DNA from: Candidatus Anammoxibacter sp.
GTDB lineage: Bacteria > Planctomycetota > Brocadiia > Brocadiales > Anammoxibacteraceae
Direction: 5' to 3'
NCBI GenBank assembly: GCA_021777105.1
Contig: JAIQZQ010000066.1
Span: forward strand, 62,001 to 126,000
Length of the DNA stretch: 64,000 nucleotides
The notes beneath the pieces were generated by a model. That model was given only the letters and a program-made list of their open reading frames with translations, was not told where the DNA came from and did no database searches. Positions 53,942 to 63,604 of the stretch are shown here, in pieces. Made by a program: the position numbers and the translations under genes. Each line of letters starts with the position of its first letter. The stretch's first letter is position 1.

Positions 53942-54994
53942 TCATTTTTTACAATTATTATAAATATATCCGGCAAGGCGCCCCCAATAAGTGGATTCAA
54001 TTTCAGGCACATTGATTTTATTTTCTTTAAACCATTTTTCGCTGAAGCATGAATTCACATCAGATAATTTTGCGTTATCAGGCGCGGGCGGATACAAGCC
54101 GTCGATAAAACGACCGGCCGCCGCGGACAACTTTGAGCGGCACGCCCTCCACTCATCAGAATATTGATAAAAAAGTTCAGGAGGTTTAAAGTTTAACGCC
54201 AACCCCATTTCTTCAAATATTTTAGACGCCCCTTGGCCGGCAAAGTATGGCAAGTGCAGCACACCTGGAACTTCACGGCAACTCATCAAAGCGCACACTG
54301 CCTTTGCCGCAATATCAACCGGCACGGGATGGATAGCTTGTTGCGCGCCTAAAGGAAAAGCCTCAATTTTTTTCTCCAGCCATAATTTAACGGTGCGATA
54401 AAACCAGTCTGATAAAACCGGAAATGAGCCGTCGGAAGCCCCTAAAACCGACCCCAATCTAACTATCGTTGTCCCGATATCTTTATGAAAATTATTCACA
54501 GCAGTTTCAGCCAGAAACTTTGTAAGCGCATAGGCGGTGACAAAATCCTGCCCAATGTCAAAAGTATCTTCTGAATACACCCCTTTGCCGTTTCCCCTAA
54601 TTGACAAACTGCCCATATATATAAAACGGTCAAATCCTGAAAGACGCGCAGCTTCAACAAGAAGATTCCACGTAAGCCCCACATTCGCGTCCAGTACCTC
54701 CTTGTCATTCATAAAATCAACAACAGCGGCGCAGTGAATTATATGAGTTGTTTCATCCGGCAGAGTAATAAAATTATTATCAACAGTCTCAATGTATCTT
54801 AATCTTTCCCCGCAACCGGATTCACGTTTAAGTTGTTCGCAACGCTCTTTGGCCCCATTTTCCCCTTGCGACCGTATAAGAGCGTAAATCAAACAACCTG
54901 TTTTATCAAGCTCTTTTATTATATGCCTTCCGAGCCAACCCGTAGCCCCGGTTAAAACGCAACATTTGTCTGAAAATTCGAAATCCTCTATCAT
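53942..54994 (-). CDS. NAD(P)-dependent SDR, thioester-reductase/epimerase-like
   Basis: 350 residues, extended SDR fold. Cofactor motif TGATGWLG (about residues 14-21), HCAAVVDF, and catalytic YALTK (Tyr and Lys about 160-164) after SLSIRGN. The Male-sterility/thioester-reductase style (RLRYIETVDNN, EVLDANVGLTWNLLVEAARL) suggests either reductive release of an ACP-bound acyl group or sugar epimerisation. The ACP in the cluster makes reductive release attractive, but the sequence alone does not decide. Confidence 0.85.
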   Translation of the reverse strand: MIEDFEFSDKCCVLTGATGWLGRHIIKELDKTGCLIYALIRSQGENGAKERCEQLKRESGCGERLRYIETVDNNFITLPDETTHIIHCAAVVDFMNDKEVLDANVGLTWNLLVEAARLSGFDRFIYMGSLSIRGNGKGVYSEDTFDIGQDFVTAYALTKFLAETAVNNFHKDIGTTIVRLGSVLGASDGSFPVLSDWFYRTVKLWLEKKIEAFPLGAQQAIHPVPVDIAAKAVCALMSCREVPGVLHLPYFAGQGASKIFEEMGLALNFKPPELFYQYSDEWRACRSKLSAAAGRFIDGLYPPAPDNAKLSDVNSCFSEKWFKENKINVPEIESTYWGRLAGYIYNNCKK

Positions 54995-55360
54995 TATTTA
55001 ACCGCAATAATATTATTGTAAATTCAAAATGATCTCAGATCAATTAAAGTGGCTAAAGTGATCTAAAGTTAAAAGTGAACTAAAGTTTAGGTAAAAATCT
55101 GAGATTTTTAATAATTATTCAGCATAAAAATTAAAGTAAGAGTTAAAAGTCACATTGTTATTAAAAGTTAATAAGTAATATTTTATAGCTAATGACCACC
55201 GTAGGTGGTTGTCTTAAAATTAGACAAAATACCATAACTTTAGATCACTTTAAACTTTAGTCACTTTAAACTTTAGTCACTTTAGTCACTTTAGTCACTT
55301 AAAAAACAAAAATCTCCGAATTCAGTTTAAAGGCGCATATAATTTACAAACAACAACGTA
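54995..55360. repeat. CTAAAG-type repeats, fourth gap
   Basis: A 366-bp gap. GTGGCTAAAGTGATCTAAAG, TTAAAAGTGAACTAAAG, TTTAGGTAAAAATCTGAG (about 55047-55110) and an inverted set TAACTTTAGATCACTTTAAAC, TTTAGTCACTTTAGTCAC (about 55237-55302) surround a spacer with TGACCACCGTAGGTGGT, a short hairpin. No gene is supported. Confidence 0.8.
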
Positions 55361-56548
55361 TTAATACCCCCTTACCTGAGAGGCCCCTATTGCGCCTATG
55401 GAATCAAGCGACGCGCACTCCTTGCACCGATGTTTATTAAAAAAAGAGCGACGCAAGCTCATAATATCTTTAGAATTCCAATAATCCGGTTGAATCGGTA
55501 TCTTCCCAACAACATTCCCGTGTGAAAACGCGCAGAAATGCAGTTTGCCTTGCGGACTCAAATACATATGCGTCCACGGGCAGGGACAAGGGGCGTCAAC
55601 AGCATTGGAATAAATTTGCGCCGGCATATTTAGAACCATATTACACCGCTTAGCCGTTTCAATCGCTTTATCGTGCATATCACGATATTCAATTGACAGA
55701 AGATCAACCTCTTCATCAATCAATAGTTTGTTAATGTTATCTCTAATTACTATGCGCCTGGCCGACAAACCTTGAAATCCCCGTTCAGCCGCCCAATCAA
55801 TCAACAGCGGCAGATCGTTGAGGTTGCTTTTGCAAAGCACGGCGGATATCCCAATCCACGGAATTTCCATACCGGCCTTGCCGGCGATTGCCTTTAATAA
55901 ACTTAAATGGTTCTCAATCTTTTGTAAAGAACCGCCCTTTCGCAGCTTCTTAAATGTCTCGGGTTTGGAAGTGTCAATAGATATTAACATCCGATGAACA
56001 CCGGACAAAACAATTTCAGCAATTTTTTCATTAAAATGCTGAAAGTTTGTAAAAATCGACACAGGTGTTTTATATTTGTTTGCAAGATTGCAAGTAATGT
56101 CAAAACAGTTATCAAGCAGCGGCTCGCCCCAACAATAAGGCACAAATTCAACAACCGGAGGCAACAAATATTCCAGAGCCTCAATCCACTGCTCCTTTTC
56201 CATTGTATGAAAATGCTCAACCGGCTCAGGTCTACAAAAGACGCAAGACAAATTACAATGTTCCGTGCGTGAAGCTTGCAAAACAAAAGGTTTTGAAAAA
56301 CAACGCCCTTGCTGTTCCGCAAACTCTTTTTGAGCTAAAAAATAGTTATATTTTTTATAATCGCTTAAATACCCTTCATTATTAGCGGCAAGTTCGCTGT
56401 AATTTAGACACTTCTCCTTTAATTCATTATCGTCGCGTAGCGCATCATTGCAATCAGGATAAGAAATACCCCAAAATTCAGACACAGGCACAGAGCCATG
56501 AATCAAATAATCGTATTTAAGGTTATTACAGGTATTATTTTCAATCAA
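55361..56548 (-). CDS. Radical SAM protein (CNLSCVFC type)
   Basis: 395 residues. Fe-S motif CNLSCVFCRPEP, with a long N-terminal extension (about 95 residues) before it, and CWGEPLLDNCF in place of GGEPL. ISIDTSKPETFKKLRKGG follows. C-terminal cysteines (CPCPWTHMYLSPQGKLHFCAFS and CKECASLDSIGAIG) form a SPASM-like set. The start is a TTG; no ribosome site is visible and no ATG gives a plausible shorter form. The 147-bp gap to the next gene has no feature. Confidence 0.84.
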   Translation of the reverse strand: MIENNTCNNLKYDYLIHGSVPVSEFWGISYPDCNDALRDDNELKEKCLNYSELAANNEGYLSDYKKYNYFLAQKEFAEQQGRCFSKPFVLQASRTEHCNLSCVFCRPEPVEHFHTMEKEQWIEALEYLLPPVVEFVPYCWGEPLLDNCFDITCNLANKYKTPVSIFTNFQHFNEKIAEIVLSGVHRMLISIDTSKPETFKKLRKGGSLQKIENHLSLLKAIAGKAGMEIPWIGISAVLCKSNLNDLPLLIDWAAERGFQGLSARRIVIRDNINKLLIDEEVDLLSIEYRDMHDKAIETAKRCNMVLNMPAQIYSNAVDAPCPCPWTHMYLSPQGKLHFCAFSHGNVVGKIPIQPDYWNSKDIMSLRRSFFNKHRCKECASLDSIGAIGASQVRGY

Positions 56549-56695
56549 CTTATTTTATTATAAAATTAAAAAAACATAATTATATAGAGCGTTTAATATT
56601 ATTTAAAAACGTTTAAAGCCCAAAGCGCTAAATATGGAGTACATTAACCGTGTTAATGTTATGGCACAAGAAAACTATACCATTACTTCTCTCCC

Positions 56696-57481
56696 TCACT
56701 TGACGAGAGCCGGAAAAACACTTTTCCACCGCTTTCTGAAACGTCTGCTATTTATTAAATAGTTTCGCAGCCGGTTAAATTCCTTAAAACCGTCCGAGCC
56801 GATGGTCGTATGCGCATTGTGCGTCAATCGTGATCCGGTAGCCACTGCGCATCTCTTTCCAAGTTGCCGCGCTCTTAAACAGAGATCAACATCTTCATAA
56901 TCCATAGGATCAAAAATAGTGTCAAAACCGTTTAAACGCAGCCAAAGTTCCTTTGACAGCGCCATGCAAGCTCCAATGCAGAATTCAGTATAAAAGAAAT
57001 CTGATTTCATCTTTTCAACGTCAGGATTCTCACAAAAAACAACATTGCCGGAGCCGTCAATAGAGCCGCCGGCAAATTGTATCCCGCCGCATGGTTTCAC
57101 TAAAACCGCCCCGGCCACACCTATGGACGAATCAGATTTAAGGCAGTTAACAATTGCATTTAACCAATTGGGATCAACAATCTCAACATCGTTGTCTAAA
57201 AATAGGATATACTCCCCTTCGGCAATAGACGCGCCCAGATTCCTGCCGCTTGCGACTCCTGTATTTGTGTCATTCAGCAAAAATTTAAACTCAAAACCTG
57301 AACTTTTGTAATTTGTTATCAATTCACGCACGTTATCCGTAGACCCGTTATCAACCAATATGGTTTCAAAAAGAACATCATTGGTTAAAGCCAACGTATC
57401 CAGAGCCCTAACCGTATAATCCCAATTATCAAGCGATAAAACAACAACGCTTACTAATGGCCGCTCGTTTCTTTTACCCAT
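56696..57481 (-). CDS. Glycosyltransferase family 2
   Basis: 261 residues, GT-A fold. Markers are VSVVVLSLDNWDYTVRALDTL, ETILVDNGSTDNV, GVASGRNLGASIAEGEYILFLDNDVEI (DxD at DND), and DPMDYEDVDLCLRARQLG, a rhamnosyl/other sugar transferase-like acceptor loop. It overlaps the upstream GT4 gene by 28 nt, so the two are co-translated and probably act in one chain. Confidence 0.92.
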   Translation of the reverse strand: MGKRNERPLVSVVVLSLDNWDYTVRALDTLALTNDVLFETILVDNGSTDNVRELITNYKSSGFEFKFLLNDTNTGVASGRNLGASIAEGEYILFLDNDVEIVDPNWLNAIVNCLKSDSSIGVAGAVLVKPCGGIQFAGGSIDGSGNVVFCENPDVEKMKSDFFYTEFCIGACMALSKELWLRLNGFDTIFDPMDYEDVDLCLRARQLGKRCAVATGSRLTHNAHTTIGSDGFKEFNRLRNYLINSRRFRKRWKSVFPALVK

Positions 57482-58593
57482 TTATAATAATCCGTTAATT
57501 CCGGTATTATCTTATCCACGCTAAACCTTTCAATCACATTCCTATTGTCAACCTTAACAAGATGTTTTTTGCCGGCCAAAGCGTCAATAACCGCTTTTGC
57601 CAAAGCCTTTGAATCTCCGGGAGCCACAAGATCTCCGTTAATGCCCGGAGTTATAATTTCGTCAAATCCCGAGCCGTAAGTAGCAATAACATACTTCCCT
57701 AAAACCAGCGATTCCAGGCAAGCATAAGGAAAATTCTCCCACAATGACGGCAACACAATCAAATCGCAGCTTTCAATCGCAGCCTGTTTCTCAGCGCCGT
57801 CAAGATGCCCGGTAAAAAGCGCCATTTCGCTCCACAACGACAACATCTTCCTTAATTCATTACCGGCTGATCCCTTGTTTAATCTTGTGTCCGGTCCTAT
57901 GAAGCAAGATTCAACGTTATCCATTTGATCGAAAACCGGTTTTAATGATTCCGCAAAAACATAAACCCCTTTTCTTGGCTCCAAACGGCCCAAAAAACCG
58001 ATCCTTATAGAGTCGGTTTTCTTTGCAAAAGGTTTGTACTTTTGTTCTTGAAATATGTCAACTGGATTATTAATAACTTTAACGTTATTTTTATCTACTC
58101 TATAATTATCAACAACTAAGCGCTCCATTGCTTTAGACGGAGAAGACAAATATTTGGCATTAGAAAAATATTCAGTTTCTGATTCATTAACAAGAGATGA
58201 GTCTTTTAACCTCGAATATCCATTAAGCCTATCAACAACGGAATTTGGAGTGTGCAAACGCACAACAACGGCAAATTGATCGCCCATGCGGCTATCAAAC
58301 GCTTCCATTCCCCAGTCGGTCGCCTCAACCACGTCAATGGGTTTTATCTCATTTAATTCAACCAATTTAGAATAAAATATCTTGCTAAGTTCAAGGCGCC
58401 GCCTAGAAGCCTCAACTTCCGGCTCAATCCTGCATAGAGAATACAACCCATCAACCCTTTCAGTTATAACCGGGGACACAACCGTCACACTGTGCCCCGC
58501 GCGCGCAAGACCATTAGCGGTTGTATGTATATAGGAGCCTATCCCCCCTGAAGTCCGCAACGAATAGTTTACGGTTAAAAATATTATGTTCAT
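57454..58593 (-). CDS. Glycosyltransferase family 4
   Basis: 379 residues, GT-B fold. N-terminal GGIGSYIHTTANGLARAGHSVTVVSPV binds acceptor; the C-terminal half has IRIGFLGRLEPRKGVYVFAESLKPVF and LIVLPSLWENFPYACLESLVLGKYVIATYGSGFDEI, with the E...E-like pair of GT4 (F/Y-xxx-ES). It is the first gene of the minus-strand cluster, so the cluster promoter should lie in 58594-58700. Confidence 0.92.
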   Translation of the reverse strand: MNIIFLTVNYSLRTSGGIGSYIHTTANGLARAGHSVTVVSPVITERVDGLYSLCRIEPEVEASRRRLELSKIFYSKLVELNEIKPIDVVEATDWGMEAFDSRMGDQFAVVVRLHTPNSVVDRLNGYSRLKDSSLVNESETEYFSNAKYLSSPSKAMERLVVDNYRVDKNNVKVINNPVDIFQEQKYKPFAKKTDSIRIGFLGRLEPRKGVYVFAESLKPVFDQMDNVESCFIGPDTRLNKGSAGNELRKMLSLWSEMALFTGHLDGAEKQAAIESCDLIVLPSLWENFPYACLESLVLGKYVIATYGSGFDEIITPGINGDLVAPGDSKALAKAVIDALAGKKHLVKVDNRNVIERFSVDKIIPELTDYYKWVKETSGH

Positions 58594-59883
58594 TATAAAA
58601 ACAAGAGTATCTGTTTAACCAATGCAAAATAAGCGCAAAAAATGAGAGAAACCAGTACAGAGATTTATTAATTTTTTGTCCATCTTACCATACAAAACAT
58701 ATCATTCAATATAAAATCTAAAAAAAACGCCATAAAATAATCTATGAAATAATCTATGAAAATATGACTCGTTTTATTAAATAAAACGAGTCAGCTCACC
58801 TTGCTTTCCACTTTTGCGCATGCTTTTACCTATAGAGCTTCCGCATAAACTTTAATTTATAGAATCAAAAGCAATTTTAGCCACAAAGACGCAAAGGCAC
58901 GAAGAAAAGCAAAAACTTTGTGATTATTTAGAATTTTTAAAATTTGTAAAATGAAGATGCAATGTGAATGTTTGACCGCTTTGACACAGGTAAATCCTTT
59001 TAAAGTACCGGTATATTAAATAATCTCGCCCTGTTTCCTGAATTTATTGAAAAATTAAGGACAGAAGAATTATTGCTTTGGCGCATAGTCAATCCTCAGA
59101 TTAAATATCGGTTCCAGATCTTTGTTCCGAAACGTCAAATTCTTAATGCGGATTACTCGTACCCCGCAGACCTTTGCGCCCTGAACTTCGCAGTCCGCTT
59201 TTGCTTTTCGCTTTTGTTTTTTAATTGATTGGCACGCTACGCTTTGCCCATCCTACAATCATACCTTGGCTTCCCGCTTTTGTTTTTTGTGCATTTTTGT
59301 GTCTTTCCGTGCTTTTCCGTGGGCACGCTTTTGTTTTCATGGTTGTTGTTGGGTTTCGTACCTCTACCCAACCTACATACTTATATCTGTGCAATCTATG
59401 GTTTGCTTTTAATCCGTGAAAATCCGGGTCATCCGTGTTATCCGTGTTCCATCGCTTTTATTTTTCTTTCGCTTTTCAATCTGTGAAATTTGTAAATCTG
59501 TGGTTTTCTTTTGTTTTTATTTCGATTCATTTCGTGTTTTTTCGTGAGCAGGCTTATGTTTTTACGCTTCTATCTGTAAAATCGCTTTTTTATCTGCGTT
59601 AATCTGTGTTTTGCTTTTAATCCGTGAAAACCCGGGTCATCCGTGTTCTATCGTTCTTGCCCTTGCTTTTACTGATAATCGATAACTAATTACCATCAAT
59701 TGACACATAAAATTATAAATGTTACAATCCAAACCGTTAGTTTTAGACCATAATGATTTTTTAAAACCTATCTATCCTTAGGCGTAAAAAGAAATATTCT
59801 CTGATCGTTTTTTGAGACTCGTATTTCTTAAAAATATTATATCTTTCTATTGATAATTGTAGCGCTGAGCGCTATAGTAAAAC
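58594..59883. other. 1.3 kb gene-free region filled with dispersed repeats
   Basis: From about 59150 to 59690 the DNA is a mosaic of TCTGTGAAATCTGTGG, CCTACCCAACCTACATAC, ATCCGTGTTATCCGTGTT and TTTTGTTTTT words, as at 8542-8896. The 58594-59100 part is AT-rich and shows one GAATAAAATAAAACGAGTCA-like inverted phrase (AAAACGAGTC around 58780). The promoter of the biosynthetic cluster should be near 58600, but none is clear. Confidence 0.6.
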
Positions 59884-60252
59884 ATGATAAAATTAATGAC
59901 CAGGCATTTCTTAAAATGGGCCGAAAAACAAGAAATTCCTACTGGTGAATTATCAAACGCTATAGAAGAGATTAAATACGGCAATTTTGAAGCAAATTTA
60001 GGTGGACATATTTTTAAAAAACGAATACGTTTTGAAGGCAAAGGCAAAAGCGGTAGCGGTAGGACGATTATTTGTTACAGGCAGGAGGATCGAATAATTT
60101 TTATTCATGGATTTGCAAAAAACGAAAAAACAAACTTGAGTCTAAAGGAACTTGTAGGTTTCAAAGAATTGGCAAAAATTTTACTCAATCTATCTTTGGA
60201 AGATATAAATATAGCTATTAAAAATGGCGATTTAATTGAGGTGAAATCATGA
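59884..60252 (+). CDS. RelE/HigB-type toxin
   Basis: 122 residues. It fits the RelE-like toxin family of Pfam PF06296 (DUF1044-like): GHIFKKRIRFEGKGKSGSGRTIICYRQEDRIIFIHGFAKNEKTNLSLKEL is the core with basic RNA-contact residues. Such toxins cleave mRNA on the ribosome. Its stop overlaps the next ATG by 4 nt (ATGA). It is toxin-first, like higBA. Confidence 0.9.
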   Translation: MIKLMTRHFLKWAEKQEIPTGELSNAIEEIKYGNFEANLGGHIFKKRIRFEGKGKSGSGRTIICYRQEDRIIFIHGFAKNEKTNLSLKELVGFKELAKILLNLSLEDINIAIKNGDLIEVKS

Positions 60253-60554
60253 GAAAATCTATTGCGGAGTCTATAACCAGCGCCGTCAAAGATCTCAACA
60301 AAAGCGGCCTAGTGGATAAGATTACAATGAAAAACATCCATAATCTCTGTCTACCGGAAGTAAAAGAATACCCACCAGCCAAGATTGTTTCTTTAAGAAA
60401 AAAATTTAAATTAAGCCAGGCAGCCCTGGCAAACATTTTCAATATTAGCCCATCGACAGTTCAAAAATGGGAGAGAGGCAACAAAAAGCCTACCGGGGCA
60501 TCAAAAAAACTACTCGAAATAATTGAGAGAAAAGGCATTGAAGCTCTAATATAA
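60249..60554 (+). CDS. HigA-type HTH antitoxin
   Basis: 101 residues with a Cro/CI-type helix-turn-helix (about residues 50-85): KIVSLRKKFKLSQAALANIF, NISPSTVQKWERGNKKPTGA. It pairs with the toxin by a 4-nt overlap. HigA-type antitoxins repress their own promoter; no clear operator was identified just upstream of 59884. Confidence 0.92.
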   Translation: MRKSIAESITSAVKDLNKSGLVDKITMKNIHNLCLPEVKEYPPAKIVSLRKKFKLSQAALANIFNISPSTVQKWERGNKKPTGASKKLLEIIERKGIEALI

Positions 60555-61641
60555 AGCAAAAGTTGTGAAAGGTGCTCCCCAGTATTTTCCTCTCCGATTA
60601 CAAAGCCCCCCCCCTGCTTCGTAACCAAATATTCAAGAAGCCAGTGCTTCGAGTTGCCTTATAAACCAAAATCCTTCCACCCCTTTTGACTTTAATCTAT
60701 GCAATCTATCTAACCTGTGATTTATGCCTTTGCCCTTGCTTTTACTGATAACTGATCACCACTTACCATGCTTTCCGTTTTTGCTTTTTTTCGTGAATTT
60801 TTGTGTCTTTTCGTGGGCACGCTTTTGATTTTTTAATTGAATGTTGGGTTTCGCTCCGCTCTACCCAACCTACGCGCTCCCTTCACAGAGTTGGCACTCA
60901 GGTGTCTCTACTAACCTGCCCGGCTAAGCTTTAGTTAGACGGGACTTCTCTTTACGAGTCACCCGTTGGATAACAATATCAAATTTCATGAGTTTCTCTC
61001 TCAATCCCAAAGACTTGGGTTTATCTTGGCGCGATCGTGTTTTTCCGTGGGCACGCTTTTGTTTTTTAATTAGTGTGGATTTGTGAAAATTAGTGGTTAA
61101 CTAGCTTTTGTCATGCTTTCCGTTTTTGCTTTTTTTCGTGAACTTTTGTGTCTTTTCGTGGGCAGGCTTTTTTTTTAATTGAATGTTGATTTCGCTTTGC
61201 TCTACCCAACCTACATACTATCTAACCTGTGATTTATGCCTTTGCCCTTGCTTTTACTGATAACCGATAACTGATCACCACTTACCATGCTTTCAGCTTT
61301 CCGCTTTCCGCATTGCCCTCTGCTCGAAGTTTATGCTGAGTAATCACAAAGCGCGCCCTAGATTTTCGTTTATTGCTCTTTGAGCTTCGCGCTCCCCCCC
61401 AGTAACAATCCTTGCAATTATTATTATCATTAACAGCCAACACCATTAATATCCACAACTTACGTAATTTAGCATCATGTTCTTGCTGTAATTTCACAAT
61501 TAGTCATATTTTCTCTAATCGCATGTTGATTTTACACTACATATATTATTCAAGATTTTTGTAGACAACAGCCAAATAAAGCGCTAGATTTAGTCACTAA
61601 ATTATTCAAAATTCAAAGGACTTTAGGGATAGGCCCTGGAT
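60555..61641. other. Gene-free region of dispersed repeats
   Basis: Repeat phrases TTTACTGATAACTGATCACC, CTACCCAACCTAC, TTTTCGTGGGCACGCTTTTG and ATGCTTTCCG occur several times between 60700 and 61320, each also found in other gaps. About 61560-61600 repeats the GTAGACAACAGCCAA phrase of 32268. No convincing coding frame. Confidence 0.6.
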
Positions 61642-61758
61642 CACATCTTAACAGGTTGTCTGAGAATGCAAAATCGTGAATATTTTTTGGTGATATTAAA
61701 AGGCTTATGACTTGAAAATTAGCCAAAAAACTATTCTCGAACACCATGTTAAGATGTG
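61642..61758. mobile_element. MITE-like element, copy 1 (117 bp)
   Basis: Long imperfect terminal inverted repeats of about 27 bp: left 61642-61668 starts CACATCTTAACAGG, right ends CCATGTTAAGATGTG at 61757-61758. Inside, TGAGAATGCAAAATCGTGAA and AAAAGGCTTATGACTTG are shared with copy 2. No coding frame is plausible. Confidence 0.78.
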
Positions 61759-61904
61759 CCCCTAGGCTTTGCCCACAATCTTCAAAATCCCTTAGAATTC
61801 TAATTTCTAACAAGGCAAATGCTCATGCCAAGCTAAATCTAAATCATTAGGATTAAGCGAAGCTTACGAAATCTGCTATTGTTACCCATCAGTTGATTTC
61901 GCGG

Positions 61905-62060
61905 AAAATTGTGGGAAAGCCCTGACTAATTAAAGTCTAGCCAACAGGTTAGTAGTAAAGTCTACGTGCAAACCTGTGAATGAAGTGCGAAGCCAGAAGG
62001 ATCAATGGTACAGGCTCTATATTGATCTTCAAAAATTGTAAAGTTGTGATTATTTGAATA
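61905..62060 (+). other. Possible group II intron RNA fragment
   Basis: GGGAAAGCCCTGACTAATTA, TCTAGCCAACAGGTTAGTAG and ACCTGTGAATGAAGTGCGAA resemble the structured domain I-type segments of bacterial group II introns as I recall them. No reverse transcriptase, domain V or VI was found. It may be a degraded intron or another structured RNA. Confidence 0.3.
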
Positions 62061-62266
62061 GAACTTAGTAGCTGTAAAAATAAAAGCTAACGAGTTGCAT
62101 TTTCCTGATAGTATCAGTTCTAAAGACGTAAGATAGGTAAAAAAAACCTACATGGTAGTAGTATTTAGCGCAAAACCAGTGTTGCTCCAAGGCTTCAATT
62201 CACATGGGTAACTTGGGAGATCCAAAAGTTCCTTGTATAAAATAATCGCCGAATTTTTAGAGTCAA

Positions 62267-62372
62267 ACTTTGACATATTGTTCGAGAATGTAAAATTGTT
62301 AATTTCTTTGTTGATATAAAAGGGCTTATGACTTTAACATTGACAGAAATTGTGATTCTCGGGCAGCCTGTT
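62267..62372. mobile_element. MITE-like element, copy 2
   Basis: Diverged copy of 61642-61758. It shares GTTCGAGAATGTAAAATTG, AAAGGGCTTATGACTTT, and a right end CAGCCTGTTAAAAA complementary to the left end. It precedes the TIR gene by about 140 bp. Confidence 0.65.
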
Positions 62373-62512
62373 AAAAACAATAAAATTTAACTTCTGGATT
62401 CAAAGTTTAGCTCTTGGATTGCCATAATAAGTATTTGAATTTTTTATATTACATTATAAGATGTGAAGATTATTAATAATAATTCTTACAAATTTAATAC
62501 ATAGGGCACGGA

Positions 62513-63598
62513 ATGTCATTTTTAAAAAACCTATTTGTACATGATGTTTTTGTATCATACGCTCATGCAGATGTTGACAATGAAGGCACATCAGATATTA
62601 AAGATTGGTGTCAGGATTTTGCTAATAACATCCGCTCCAAGTTAAAAATGTTTCCTGATTTTAAAGATATCTCGTTTTACCTTGACGAGTCAGAGCGGCA
62701 AGGCGAAAGACTTTCTGCAACTTCCGAGATTAGTAGCACATTGGAAGAAGCTGCTAGCAAATCTGCTCTACTTTTAGCAATGATGTCGCCTTGGTATTTA
62801 AAATCAGAATGGTGTAAAAAAGAAAGAACGTGGTGGCAGATAGGAGCGAATAATGAAACAATGGAATGGTGTAGAAACTTTGATCGTACTTTTATTGCAC
62901 AAGTGATGGAAACGGATGACTCAAATTGGCCTGATATTTTTAAGGATATAAAAGGTATCAGTAAGAAAGGATTTCTTTTATTTGACAAATTAAAACCTGA
63001 ATTCAAGCGCTTTCCGTTAGGTATGATTGGAACAGATGAAGATAAATCTGCATATAATAGTTCCTTGGTTGATATTGTAGGAGAAATAGCTTCAACACTA
63101 GATGAGATAAAAAAACATCTTGAATGTGAGCGTATGAAACAAGACAGTAATAAGTTACTAGAAGCAGATGGTCAGGTAATTTATCTGCATAGTCGGCCAG
63201 AACTCACCGATCAATTTAAGATAGCGAGCAAAAACTTAAGTTCTGCTGGTTATATAATATGCCCCGAACAACCAACCCCTTTATCAAACGATGGTAGATT
63301 AGATGACAATCAAAAAGATGATCTTGCAAGTTCCGATGCAGTTATGATTCTTGGAGTAGATAATAGGTTAGGACATGACATTATCACGGTTGGTCGAAAT
63401 AATCGTCAATTAGTAAAATCTATCTCAAAAAAAAGACTACCATGTGCTGTTTTTGATGTTATAGGCAAAAGAAATCACCATGTTAGCCGTATTGATAATG
63501 CGCGCAATCTAAAAATTGCATGGATAGACACTACTGAAACCAATTGGAAAAATCAAATACGTAACTGGCTCCAAAACTCAAGTAATAGTGAAGGATAA
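62513..63598 (+). CDS. TIR-domain protein, probable immune effector
   Basis: 361 residues. The TIR domain (about 8-150) begins DVFVSYAHADVDNEG, has DISFYLDESERQGERLS and SALLLAMMSPWYLKSEWCKKERTWW; Glu in WCKKE is the expected NADase catalytic residue. The C-terminal part (about 220-360) is another alpha/beta domain (GQVIYLHSRPELTDQF, DAVMILGVDNRLG, IAWIDTTETNW), possibly a second TIR-like fold lacking the catalytic Glu. It ends 6 nt before the next ATG. TIR proteins of this kind deplete NAD+ or make cyclic-ADPR signals during phage defence. Confidence 0.88.
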   Translation: MSFLKNLFVHDVFVSYAHADVDNEGTSDIKDWCQDFANNIRSKLKMFPDFKDISFYLDESERQGERLSATSEISSTLEEAASKSALLLAMMSPWYLKSEWCKKERTWWQIGANNETMEWCRNFDRTFIAQVMETDDSNWPDIFKDIKGISKKGFLLFDKLKPEFKRFPLGMIGTDEDKSAYNSSLVDIVGEIASTLDEIKKHLECERMKQDSNKLLEADGQVIYLHSRPELTDQFKIASKNLSSAGYIICPEQPTPLSNDGRLDDNQKDDLASSDAVMILGVDNRLGHDIITVGRNNRQLVKSISKKRLPCAVFDVIGKRNHHVSRIDNARNLKIAWIDTTETNWKNQIRNWLQNSSNSEG

Positions 63599-63604
63599 TA
63601 TGAC

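Noticed and set aside
59225..59486. Two overlapping small frames
   Set aside because: They read through CCTACCCAACC and CTGTGAAATC repeats found elsewhere in gaps.
61613..61813. A 66-codon minus-strand frame, and its relative at 62195-62380
   Set aside because: They lie across the MITE-like elements, share only that part, and lack codon bias or ribosome sites.
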